Assembly: GCF_009765785.1 (NCBI RefSeq)
Contig: NZ_LMUT01000012.1
Location: 572,403-636,402 of the forward strand
DNA: 64,000 bases
Direction of reading: 5' to 3'
Origin: Granulicella sp. L46
Lineage (GTDB): Bacteria > Acidobacteriota > Terriglobia > Terriglobales > Acidobacteriaceae
This document shows positions 35,449 through 42,739 of this stretch, in pieces; position 1 is the first letter of the stretch; the number at the start of each line of letters is the position of its first letter. The notes below the pieces were generated by a model. It saw nothing but the letters and a program-made list of their open reading frames with translations, ran no database searches and was not told the DNA's origin. Made by a program: the position numbers and the translations under genes.

Positions 35449-36359
35449 TTCGTGCGCGTACGCGAGGAAACCAGAGGGGGCCCCCCTCCCCCCCAGGTAG
35501 TACTTTGGCTGTAAAGTAGTGCAACCACGCGGGTTAGAAGCGAAAGTACCCCCTGCCCTACTGGGGACCTTACCGATGTAAGTGTTGCATTCAGATAGGT
35601 TAGGAGCAAAGGTACTACCATCGAAAGACTTTACGGTGGCGGTGAGGCTTCGACCCTTGGCTATATGTGTCGGGCCGTTGGACCCTTTTCCGGGAGAGCT
35701 TGCTCGCAATTGGGGCTAATTCAATTGTAGCGAGTGGGTGGGTAACTATGCCAAGGCGGGTAGAGAGAAATCGGCAGTGGGGACGCGGGTTTGGTGCGTT
35801 GTCGGGGTGGATAGGGGGTTGACATGCTGATTTTGGGTTGTTTTTGAGGGTGGTTGGGGGAATTTATTTTTTGGGAGTGATTTGGCGAGCGGAGTCTGAG
35901 GCGTGTAGCTCGGCTGAAGCGCGGATTTCTGATTGAAAAGGGACGAGCGGTTCAGGTGGGCTGAAACCTTCGGGGTCCTTCGGCTACGCTCAGGATGACA
36001 GAGTTTGGGCGGAGAAAGGCAGGAGCAGAAGCAGATTCCAGAGGGAATGACAGAAAGAGAGGCAAGGACAAAAGAAGAAGCAGATCCCTGCGGGATGACA
36101 GCCAGAAGGGCAAAGCAAGGGCAAGTGCAAATGCAGGGATCTCTCCACTGCGCATCACAAAGACAACAGCGTGATGCTCCGGTCGAGATGACGGGATGGT
36201 TGGTGGGATCGAGATTGCGGGATTGTTGGTCGGATAGAAAAAGGGGCGAGAGCACCGACATGGGTTCGCCTGGGGTGGAGAGAGTGGGGCGGGATACACT
36301 GGCAGAACGTTTTCGGTTGGCGTGTTGACAGGGTTCGGCTTGGATTTGCGGGAGGCGTA
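35449..36359. other. 911-base gene-free stretch between signal peptidase genes
   Basis: No convincing gene on either strand. It contains a G/C homopolymer block with a GGGGGCCCCC palindrome (about 35474-35499), scattered GTACTTT/AAAGTAC motifs at 35500-35640, an A/T-richer part, and from 35971 to 36160 four degenerate copies of the interspersed 'CTGCGCTCAGGATGAC' repeat family. TTGACA at 36325 lies 35 nt before the next start but has no matching -10. Confidence 0.5.
35971..36160 (+). repeat. Cluster of interspersed-repeat copies
   Basis: Four degenerate copies: TCCTTCGGCTACGCTCAGGA-type (35971-36000), GATTCCAGAGGGAATGACAG (36034-36053), GATCCCTGCGGGATGACAG (36083-36101) and GGGATCTCTCCACTGCGCATC (36136-36156), each followed by purine-rich spacers with GCAA words. 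Confidence 0.65.
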
Positions 36360-37241
36360 TTGAGTTCTGCGCAGGTGGTTCGGGTGAAGCGAGCGAGCGG
36401 GATGAAGGATGCCGGCGCGGTCAAAGAAGAGGTGTCGGAGACTCCGCTGGAGGCGGCCGCTTCGCTGTGCGTGATGTTGGCCGTGTATTTGTTTGTGATC
36501 GGGTTCATGTTCCAGAACTTTGAGATTCCTTCGCCATCGATGCAGAACACGCTGCTGGTGGGGGATCACCTGTTGGTGGATCGGACAACGCTTGCCCCCG
36601 CGTCGAAGTGGGCGCCATTTGTGCATTATCGGCCGGTGCAGCGGGGCGACATTATTGTGTTCATGAAGCCGCATACCGAGGTGCCGGATATGAAACTGGT
36701 GAAGCGGGCGATTGGGATCCCCGGGGACCGGATTCATCTGCGTAAGGGCGTGGTGTATTTGAATGGCGTGGCGCAGACGGAGCCGTATGCGATCCAGCCT
36801 GCGGAGAACGATTTGATTCCGTTTCGCGACGACTTCCCTTCTGACGTAGCGGGATTGAAGCAGTCTGGAAGCGATCGCCTGGCGGAGGGCGGAGAGTGCC
36901 GGGATCAGGCGTGCGTGGAGTCGGAAGGGATCGCCAACCGGATGGTGGATTGGGCGGATGAGCTGCCAAAGTATATCCAGGGAGATGATTTGGTGGTGCC
37001 GCCGGGGATGGTGTTCGCGATGGGAGATAACCGCGCCAACAGCCTGGATGGGCGGTTCTGGGGGTTTGTACCGCAGCAGAATATTTTGGGGCGCCCGCTG
37101 TTTGTGTATTGGTCGTTCAAGACGCCGGACGAACAGGGGGACAAGACCACGACCGGGGACAAACTGCGGTTTCTTCTGCATGAGACACTGCACTTCTTCG
37201 ATGAGACCCGGTGGAATCGGACGTTCCATGTGACGCGGTAG
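36360..37241 (+). CDS. lepB: Signal peptidase I (second tandem copy)
   Basis: A 293-residue S26 peptidase with one membrane helix (about 36-52). The catalytic box is IPSPSMQNTLLVGD, with Ser60 and Pro in place of the usual Gly before it; Lys115 lies in KLVKRAIGIPGDR and box E is AMGDNRANSLDGRFWGFVP. An insertion of about 30 residues (GLKQSGSDRLAEGGECRDQA) lengthens the substrate-binding domain. The start is TTG with GGGAGG about 7 nt upstream. It is much closer to the third copy than to the first, including the shared TR.(N/K)RTFHV end. Confidence 0.92.
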   Translation: MSSAQVVRVKRASGMKDAGAVKEEVSETPLEAAASLCVMLAVYLFVIGFMFQNFEIPSPSMQNTLLVGDHLLVDRTTLAPASKWAPFVHYRPVQRGDIIVFMKPHTEVPDMKLVKRAIGIPGDRIHLRKGVVYLNGVAQTEPYAIQPAENDLIPFRDDFPSDVAGLKQSGSDRLAEGGECRDQACVESEGIANRMVDWADELPKYIQGDDLVVPPGMVFAMGDNRANSLDGRFWGFVPQQNILGRPLFVYWSFKTPDEQGDKTTTGDKLRFLLHETLHFFDETRWNRTFHVTR

Positions 37242-37280
37242 AACAGGGGATAGGGGATAGAGTGTAGAGCGTAGAGAAGG
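37242..37280 (+). repeat. AG-rich GTAGAG repeat, copy 1
   Basis: Begins at the stop of the second signal peptidase gene and reads GGGGATAGAGTGTAGAGCGT then AGAGAAGG. Two similar copies lie at 38194-38230 and 45798-45838, all just after a stop codon. Confidence 0.65.
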
Positions 37281-37362
37281 CGGTTTGGTGGCGGGGTACA
37301 CTGGGGTGATGGAGCTGGCGTGTGGTTAGCGCTGACGCGCGGACGTTTAGGAGACAGTTTCG

Positions 37363-38190
37363 TTGAGCATTGAGAGACCATTGCAGGCGGAGAGCGCCGT
37401 TGCCGGGCCAACCGTCCCGGCCAAGGTGAAGGACGAGGTGGCGGAGACGCCGATGGAGGCGCTTGCCTCGATCTGCACGATCCTGGCGATTGGCATGTTT
37501 GTGTTCGGGTTCATCTTTCAGAACTTTGAGATCCCCTCGGGATCGATGCTGAACACGCTGCTGATTGGGGATCACGTGGTGGTGGACCGGACTACGCTGG
37601 CGCCAGAGACGAAGTGGGCTCCGTTTGTGCATTATCGGGCGGTGCGGCGGGGCGACATTATTGTGTTCATGAAACCGAATCCGGAGTCGCCGGATTTGAT
37701 TTTGGTGAAGCGCACGATTGGGATTCCGGGAGACCGGATTCATCTGCGGCATGGCGTGGTGTATTTGAATGGCGTGGCGCAGAACGAGCCGTATGCGATC
37801 CAGCCGAGCGAGGATGGGCCTGGGCAGGAGGCGTATCAGCCGTATCGGGATGACTTTCCATCGGTGACGCCTTCGCCGGATGAACAGGTGACCGAGGTGT
37901 GGCGCGAGGAGCTGCCACAACATATCCAGGGTGATGACCTGGTGGTGCCGCCGGGGTACGTGTTTGCCATGGGCGACAACCGGACGGAGAGTCTGGATGG
38001 GCGCTACTGGGGGTTTGTGCCGCAGCAGAACATTCTGGGCCGGCCGCTGTTTGTGTATTGGTCGTTTGAGACTCCGGCGGACCAGGAGGATAAGACCTCG
38101 ATTGGCGACCGGATCGGGTTCATGTTCCACATCGTGACGCACATCTTCTCGGACACGCGATGGAAGCGGACGTTCCACGTGGTGCGGTAA
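37363..38190 (+). CDS. lepB: Signal peptidase I (third tandem copy)
   Basis: A 275-residue S26 peptidase with one membrane helix (about 37-53), catalytic Ser61 in IPSGSMLNTLLIGD, Lys116 in LVKRTIGIPGDR and box E AMGDNRTESLDGRYWGFVP. All catalytic residues are canonical. It starts at TTG with TAGGAGA about 8 nt upstream. Long blocks are identical with the second copy (KWAPFVHYR, GDIIVFMKP, GVVYLNGVAQ), showing a tandem duplication after the split from the first copy. Confidence 0.93.
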   Translation: MSIERPLQAESAVAGPTVPAKVKDEVAETPMEALASICTILAIGMFVFGFIFQNFEIPSGSMLNTLLIGDHVVVDRTTLAPETKWAPFVHYRAVRRGDIIVFMKPNPESPDLILVKRTIGIPGDRIHLRHGVVYLNGVAQNEPYAIQPSEDGPGQEAYQPYRDDFPSVTPSPDEQVTEVWREELPQHIQGDDLVVPPGYVFAMGDNRTESLDGRYWGFVPQQNILGRPLFVYWSFETPADQEDKTSIGDRIGFMFHIVTHIFSDTRWKRTFHVVR

Positions 38191-38193
38191 CGG

Positions 38194-38230
38194 CAGGGGA
38201 TAGAGTGTAGAGGATAGAGGGTAGAGAAGA
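38194..38230 (+). repeat. AG-rich GTAGAG repeat, copy 2
   Basis: Reads GGGGATAGAGTGTAGAGGAT followed by AGAGGGTAGAGAAG. It fills the gap between the third signal peptidase gene and the AsmA gene. Confidence 0.65.
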
Positions 38231-38232
38231 CT

Positions 38233-39903
38233 TTGCCGGCACGGGATACGGAGACGGGGACGGAAGTAGATGGATCGTCGCGGACGCGGCGTTGGTGGGT
38301 GTGGGCGTGCGTGGTGGCGGCGGTGCTGTTGCTGTTGCTGACGCCTCCGCTGCTGAATGTGAATCGGCTAAAGAGAAGGATTGCGACCAGCATCAGTGCG
38401 AGTTTGGGAAGGCCGGTGCAGCTGGATGGCGTGACGATGCACCTGCTGCCGGTGCCGGGATTTACGCTGCAGAATTTTGTCGTGAGCGAGGATCCGGCGT
38501 TTGGGACCGAGCCGATTATTCGTGCGAACGTGGTGGATGTGACGCTGCGGCCGAGCTCGCTGTGGCGGCGTCATGTGGAGTTTTCGTCGATGACGTTTGA
38601 GACGCCGAGCTTGAACCTCGTGCGCAATGCGGCGGGCGTGTGGAATGTGCAGAGCCTGTTGATGCATGCGGCGAGTGTGAGCACTGCTCCTACGGCGCAA
38701 CGAAAGGCTGGGCCGGAGCCGCGGTTTCCGTATATCGAGGCGACTGGGGCGAGGGTGAATGTGAAGCTGGGCGAGGAGAAGAAGCCGTTCTCGCTTACGG
38801 ACGCGGACTTTGCGCTTTGGCTGACGTCGCCGCAGGAGTGGAGGGTGCGGGCGAAGGGCACGCCTACGAGGACAGACACGAATATTTCTGATCCCGGCGT
38901 GGTGAAGCTGGAGGGGTCGTTGAAACGCGCGGCCACGATGGCAGAGGTTCCGGTGGATCTGACGGCAAGTTGGACGGGGGCTCCAATGGGCGAGGCGACC
39001 AAGATGCTGAGCGGGCAGGATGCCGGGTGGCGAGGGAATTTGAATGTGGAGGCGTCGCTGATGGGAATGCTGGGAGCGGCGAAGCTGACCACGACCTTCC
39101 ACATGGAAGAGCTACGGCGGTCTGAATTTGTGCCGGTGCAGGCGATGGACGTGCGGGCTGATTGCCGGGGGACGCTGGATGTGACGGCGGCGGTGGTGAC
39201 CGATCCGGATTGCGCTGTGACGACGCCGATTGCCGATGGAGCGAAGGTGGCGGGACGGGTGGTCGGGATTGCGGACCGGCTGGATTTGTCGGCGCTGTCG
39301 GATGCATCGACGCTGGACACGGCGGGGGTGCGCGTGGGGATGACGAATGTTCCGAATGCGTGGCTGCTGGATTGGGTGCGGCTGTTCTCGCAGAGGATTC
39401 CAGCGGGCGAACGGCCGGAGGGGACTGTGGCTGGGAGCGTCCTGCTGAAGAGCACACGAAAGGGGCAGCCGGCGCGGTGGGACGGCGAGTTTCGTGGGGA
39501 GATTATTGGATTGCTGCCGTGGGGCGCAGAGAGTGCGAACCTGGTGCATGCGGTTACCGTGACGAGCAGAGCTACCGAAGACGGGTTCGTGCTTGCGCCG
39601 CTGGGTTTGACGCCGCCGGGGAAGACACCTGCGCTTACGCTGAGTGGGACGGCGACGAAGTCTGGATATGCGCTGCACTTTGCGGGGACCGCGACTGAGG
39701 CGCAGTTGCAGGCGCTGCGGGCGCTGGCTCCGCCGCTGGGGGATGGGTTGCAAGAAGTGGTGAGGCCGGATGGTTTGAGCGGGGCGGCGAAGGGTGAGGC
39801 GGCTCGGGTGATGAAGGTGGATGCTACGTGCACGCGGGCGTGGGGTTCGGGGCAGACTTGCGTGGCGGGTGAGGCGGCGGCTCCGAAGCGGAGACGGCGG
39901 TAG
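38233..39903 (+). CDS. AsmA family protein
   Basis: A 556-residue protein with an N-terminal membrane anchor (WVWACVVAAVLLLLLTPPLL) followed by the AsmA start 'NVNRLKRRIATSISASLGRPV', read here in shortened form as RRIATSISASLGRPVQLDGV, and a typical FTLQNFVVSEDPAFG strand pair. The rest is long and beta-rich, as in AsmA/TamB-like repeated beta-groove proteins that are linked to outer-membrane assembly or lipid transport. The start TTG has no strong Shine-Dalgarno. It follows the signal peptidase genes closely and may share their transcript. Confidence 0.82.
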   Translation: MPARDTETGTEVDGSSRTRRWWVWACVVAAVLLLLLTPPLLNVNRLKRRIATSISASLGRPVQLDGVTMHLLPVPGFTLQNFVVSEDPAFGTEPIIRANVVDVTLRPSSLWRRHVEFSSMTFETPSLNLVRNAAGVWNVQSLLMHAASVSTAPTAQRKAGPEPRFPYIEATGARVNVKLGEEKKPFSLTDADFALWLTSPQEWRVRAKGTPTRTDTNISDPGVVKLEGSLKRAATMAEVPVDLTASWTGAPMGEATKMLSGQDAGWRGNLNVEASLMGMLGAAKLTTTFHMEELRRSEFVPVQAMDVRADCRGTLDVTAAVVTDPDCAVTTPIADGAKVAGRVVGIADRLDLSALSDASTLDTAGVRVGMTNVPNAWLLDWVRLFSQRIPAGERPEGTVAGSVLLKSTRKGQPARWDGEFRGEIIGLLPWGAESANLVHAVTVTSRATEDGFVLAPLGLTPPGKTPALTLSGTATKSGYALHFAGTATEAQLQALRALAPPLGDGLQEVVRPDGLSGAAKGEAARVMKVDATCTRAWGSGQTCVAGEAAAPKRRRR

Positions 39904-39915
39904 GAGGAAGGGCCA

Positions 39916-39965
39916 GGGCTAAAGCCCCTTCGATTTCCCGCGACCTTCCAAGGGGCTAAAGCCCC
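39916..39965 (+). repeat. Pair of GGGGC-TAAA-GCCCC hairpins
   Basis: GGGCTAAAGCCC (39916-39927) and GGGGCTAAAGCCCC (39952-39965), both UAAA tetraloop hairpins, 24 bases apart and just after the AsmA stop. They could end transcription or act as repeated extragenic palindromes. Confidence 0.55.
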
Positions 39966-40030
39966 TGCTAATCCGGTGGAGCAGGCAACCGGAAGGACAA
40001 CGGCAAGAACAACCGCAAAGACAAATACGG

Positions 40031-40060
40031 GGGTCCTTCGCTGCGCTCAGGATGACGGCG
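40031..40060 (+). repeat. Interspersed repeat copy (left flank of M1-like gene)
   Basis: GGTCCTTCGCTGCGCTCAGG followed by ATGACGGCGAAAAACTAGCAAC. It matches 42511-42554 nearly base for base, including the preceding AAATACGGG and following GCGAAAAACT. Confidence 0.75.
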
Positions 40061-40068
40061 AAAAACTA

Positions 40069-40135
40069 GCAACTACAACTGCAACTGCAACTGCAACTAC
40101 AACTACAACTACAACTACAACTGCAACCGCAACTG
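40069..40135 (+). repeat. CAACTA/CAACTG hexanucleotide tract
   Basis: About eleven copies of CAACTA or CAACTG (one CAACCG) in tandem, ending just before the stop codon of the minus-strand M1-like gene. It is a likely length-variable microsatellite. Confidence 0.85.
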
Positions 40136-40137
40136 CT

Positions 40138-42324
40138 CTAAGGGTTGGCGGTGGTGGGCTGGAGGACTACTTCGCGGGTGTGGGTGGCGGCGCGGATTTC
40201 GGGGGTGCTGCCGTCGTTGAGGATGACTTCGGTGGGTGGGGCGTTCACGATCACGCGGGTGGTGGCGTTGGAGAAGCCGGGGATGTGGATGCGGGTGTTG
40301 GTGGTGAAGGCTCCGGAGAGGATGTTGAGAGGGACGTCGACGGCGGGTGCGCCTTCGTTGCGGACGGTGACGGAGACTAGCCAGCCGGAGTCGTGGCCTT
40401 TGCCGGCGGCCATGAGGCGGGGTTGGACGTCGACGATGGAGAGGTCGGGGAGGCCGCGATCGCGGAGGATCCAGTCGGAGAAGAACCAGCCAAGATCTTT
40501 GCCGCTGGTCTTTTCGAGAAGCTTCTCGAAGGCTATGGCCTGGATGGTGGGGTCGTCGGAAGGTGAGGGCTGGTCGCGCCACTCGGTGAGAGCTTGCTGG
40601 AGGGGTTTGTCGCCGGCGATGCTGCGCAGCATCCACCAGACGGCGGCGGATTTGCGGCGGTAGTAGAGCTCGTCGGTGGCGGAGACTAGGGGTTCTCCGG
40701 TGGGAGCGGTGGGGGCGTCGGCTTCCTGCTGGGTGTCGAAGCTTATCTCGGCGATGTTGAGGGGCTGCATGAGGTTGTTGAGCTGGAGGATGGCGGCGGG
40801 GCGGCCTTGATCCTGCTCGACCCAGAGGAGGGCGGCGAACTGGGCGAGACCTTCGTCGAACCAAGGTTGGCCGGTATAAATCCATGAATGGGTGAGGGAG
40901 TGGGCGAGGGCGGCGGTGGAGGTGGTGGAGGCTAGCTTGTTGATCGGTGCTACGAGGAGGGCGTCGTCCTCGAAGGGGTCGCCGGGGTTGTCGAGGATGG
41001 TGAGAGGGCCCAGGGGTTTGGGGCCGAACCAGGTTTGGAGGAGGGGCGCTACGCGCTCGGCGGAGGAGGTGAGGGGTGCGAGGGAGGCGGTGTCGGTGGT
41101 CGCGACGGAGAGCATGGCGGGGCCTTGGTCGTCACCCACCTTAGCCGACGATGAAGCCGTTGACGAAGATGAGGCACCCGGCTGCGAGGTCGTTTCCGGT
41201 GGCGAGGGGGGTTCCGAATCGGATGGGTTACCGGGTTGGGAGGGGAGGCTGGAGGAGAAGACTTCGGGGAGGGGGGCGATGGAGGTTTCGGGCTGCTGGA
41301 CTACGAAGAGGCTGGGCTGGCGGAAGCCGATGGGGCGGGCGGAGAAGTCGGCAGTGGCGATGCCGCTGCCGGTGCCTGGAGTGGCGGCGGGGTCGTCGGG
41401 ATGGGCGGTGAGGGGTTGGCGGCGGCTGCAGAAGTAGGCGGCGACAGGAGGGATCCCGCGATACTCGATTGCGAGATGGAGGTGGATGGTGGCGGCGCGC
41501 TCGGCCAGGCGCTGCTGGCCGATGGCCTGGAAGAGCTTGGCGCCGTCGCCGAGGAAGAGCTGAGGCGAGGCTACGGGATACCAGAGGACGTTGCCGAAGC
41601 CGCGGAGGGCTACGGTGAGAGCGGGGGTGATGGAGGTGTCGGCCGAGCTGGAGGAGCTTGAGCCGGTGAGTTGCACGGAGCCGATGGCGTCCCAATCGGT
41701 GGTGAGGGCCTGGGAGACGGAGGCGCCGAGGCGCTCGAGGCGGGAGGTGTCGGCGGAGAGGTTGCCGGAGTAGAGGGTGTCGAGGGTGAGGGTGGCGCCG
41801 GGAGCTAGGGGCGCGGGGAGGTCGAGGACGGCTTCGGAGGATTTGCCGGTGTGGTCGGCGTCGGTGTCGATGACGTGTTGCGTAACGGTAAGTGGGGAGG
41901 CGCCGGTGGGGGTGATGAGGGTGGCGGATTCCCAATGGAGCGTGGAGGAGATTTGCAGGGCTACGCGGGAGAGGGGCTGGCTGGTGATGTTGCGCAGGGT
42001 GACGCGGGCGCGCATGGTGAGGTGGCCGGTGGCGGGGGCGATGCGGGCGTCTAGATCGTAGGCGGTGAAGAGGAGGCTGGAGCGCTGCTCGTCGGTGAGG
42101 ACGGGACCGGTGGGGGTTTGGCCGGGGGGGATGGCTTGCGGCTCGAGCGGGGCGTCGTCGTCGGGCGTGGGGGGCGGGGTGCCGTGGCTTTCGAAGAGGA
42201 CTTGTCCGGCTGGTGGGGGCGGAGGTGGCGCGGGTTGGGTGGGGGTGGTTTGGGCTTGCGCCGTTAGGCTCGCCAGGAGGAGGGCAAGGGGGAGGAGGCG
42301 CGTTGGGTGGTGGGGGAAAAACAA
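40138..42324 (-). CDS. Secreted M1-like (gluzincin) protein with degenerate zinc motif
   Basis: A 728-residue protein with a signal peptide (LLPLALLLASLTAQA), a Pro-rich linker, a beta-sandwich like the M1 N-terminal domain (TAYDLDARIAPATGHLTMRA), a Ser/Pro linker (about 350-395) and the M1-type core. The zinc motif reads HSLTH (His475-Ser476-x2-His479) in place of HExxH, with Glu491 in PWFDEGLAQF. The catalytic Glu is therefore replaced by Ser and the spacing to the third ligand is short, so peptidase activity is doubtful. A C-terminal beta domain follows. Composite direct repeats lie on both sides of the gene. Confidence 0.75.
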   Translation of the reverse strand: MFFPHHPTRLLPLALLLASLTAQAQTTPTQPAPPPPPPAGQVLFESHGTPPPTPDDDAPLEPQAIPPGQTPTGPVLTDEQRSSLLFTAYDLDARIAPATGHLTMRARVTLRNITSQPLSRVALQISSTLHWESATLITPTGASPLTVTQHVIDTDADHTGKSSEAVLDLPAPLAPGATLTLDTLYSGNLSADTSRLERLGASVSQALTTDWDAIGSVQLTGSSSSSSADTSITPALTVALRGFGNVLWYPVASPQLFLGDGAKLFQAIGQQRLAERAATIHLHLAIEYRGIPPVAAYFCSRRQPLTAHPDDPAATPGTGSGIATADFSARPIGFRQPSLFVVQQPETSIAPLPEVFSSSLPSQPGNPSDSEPPSPPETTSQPGASSSSTASSSAKVGDDQGPAMLSVATTDTASLAPLTSSAERVAPLLQTWFGPKPLGPLTILDNPGDPFEDDALLVAPINKLASTTSTAALAHSLTHSWIYTGQPWFDEGLAQFAALLWVEQDQGRPAAILQLNNLMQPLNIAEISFDTQQEADAPTAPTGEPLVSATDELYYRRKSAAVWWMLRSIAGDKPLQQALTEWRDQPSPSDDPTIQAIAFEKLLEKTSGKDLGWFFSDWILRDRGLPDLSIVDVQPRLMAAGKGHDSGWLVSVTVRNEGAPAVDVPLNILSGAFTTNTRIHIPGFSNATTRVIVNAPPTEVILNDGSTPEIRAATHTREVVLQPTTANP

Positions 42325-42377
42325 GTTTTGGGTGACTCCGGTTCTTGGGTGGAAGTGAGCGCTTGGGTAGAGAAGCA

Positions 42378-42404
42378 GGTTCCTCGCTGCGCTCGGAATG
42401 ACAG
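42378..42404 (+). repeat. Interspersed repeat copy
   Basis: GGTTCCTCGCTGCGCTCGGA followed by ATGACAG, a diverged copy of the CTGCGCTCAGGATGAC family, upstream of the M1-like gene. Confidence 0.65.
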
Positions 42405-42418
42405 CCAGAAAAGCTAGG

Positions 42419-42507
42419 GCAACAGCAAGAGCAACAGCAAGAGCAAGGGCAACAGCAAAAGCAAGAGCAACAGCAAAAGCAAGAGCAACAGCAACAGCAA
42501 AAGCAAA
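42419..42507 (+). repeat. GCAACA/GCAAGA hexanucleotide tract
   Basis: About fifteen tandem copies of GCAACA, GCAAGA or GCAAAA. It mirrors the CAACTA tract on the other side of the M1-like gene and lies about 95-180 bases upstream of that gene's start. Confidence 0.85.
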
Positions 42508-42510
42508 TAC

Positions 42511-42616
42511 GGGGGTCCTTCACTGCGTTCAGGATGACGGCGAAAAACTTGCAACAACAAAGACAGAAGCAACAGCAACAGCAAATACAGGGATCCTTCG
42601 CTGCGCTCAGGATGAC
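42511..42616 (+). repeat. Two interspersed repeat copies (right flank of M1-like gene)
   Basis: Copy one (42511-42554) reads GGGGGTCCTTCACTGCGTTC then AGGATGACGGCGAAAAACTTGC; copy two (42591-42616) reads GGATCCTTCGCTGCGCTCAG then GATGAC. They are separated by another short GCAACA tract. Copy one is the direct-repeat partner of 40031-40060. Confidence 0.75.
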
Positions 42617-42735
42617 GATTCATGGGGGTGATTCGAATGACGACTCATGGAGGTTATTCGGGTGACAACCCTTGTAGGTGATTCGGGTGACAACCCTTGG
42701 AGATGATTCCGATTACGACTTATGAAGATGAGTCG
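42611..42735 (+). repeat. 25-bp degenerate tandem repeat, about five units
   Basis: Successive 25-bp units with the core GATTCGGGTGACAACCCTTG, for example at 42629, 42654, 42679 and 42704, each ending in GGAGGT/GTAGGT/GGAGAT/GAAGAT. The units abut without spacers, so this is a tandem repeat and not a CRISPR array. It lies just downstream of the methyltransferase stop. Confidence 0.8.
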
Positions 42736-42739
42736 TGTG

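Noticed and set aside
35819-35824. TTGACA as a promoter in the gap between signal peptidase genes
   Set aside because: No -10 element at 16-18 bp and no gene start within a reasonable distance.
41228-42523. Cys/Arg/Pro-rich minus-strand ORF over the M1-like gene and its upstream repeats
   Set aside because: Its CCCCC-type start is the translation of the GCAACA tract and the remainder is a shadow of the M1-like frame.
42414-42623. Leu-rich minus-strand ORF containing NRHPERSEGSL
   Set aside because: It is the translation of interspersed repeats and hexanucleotide tracts; no coding evidence.
42611-42735. Possible CRISPR array
   Set aside because: Units of 25 bp abut with no unique spacers, the units are degenerate, and no cas gene is nearby.
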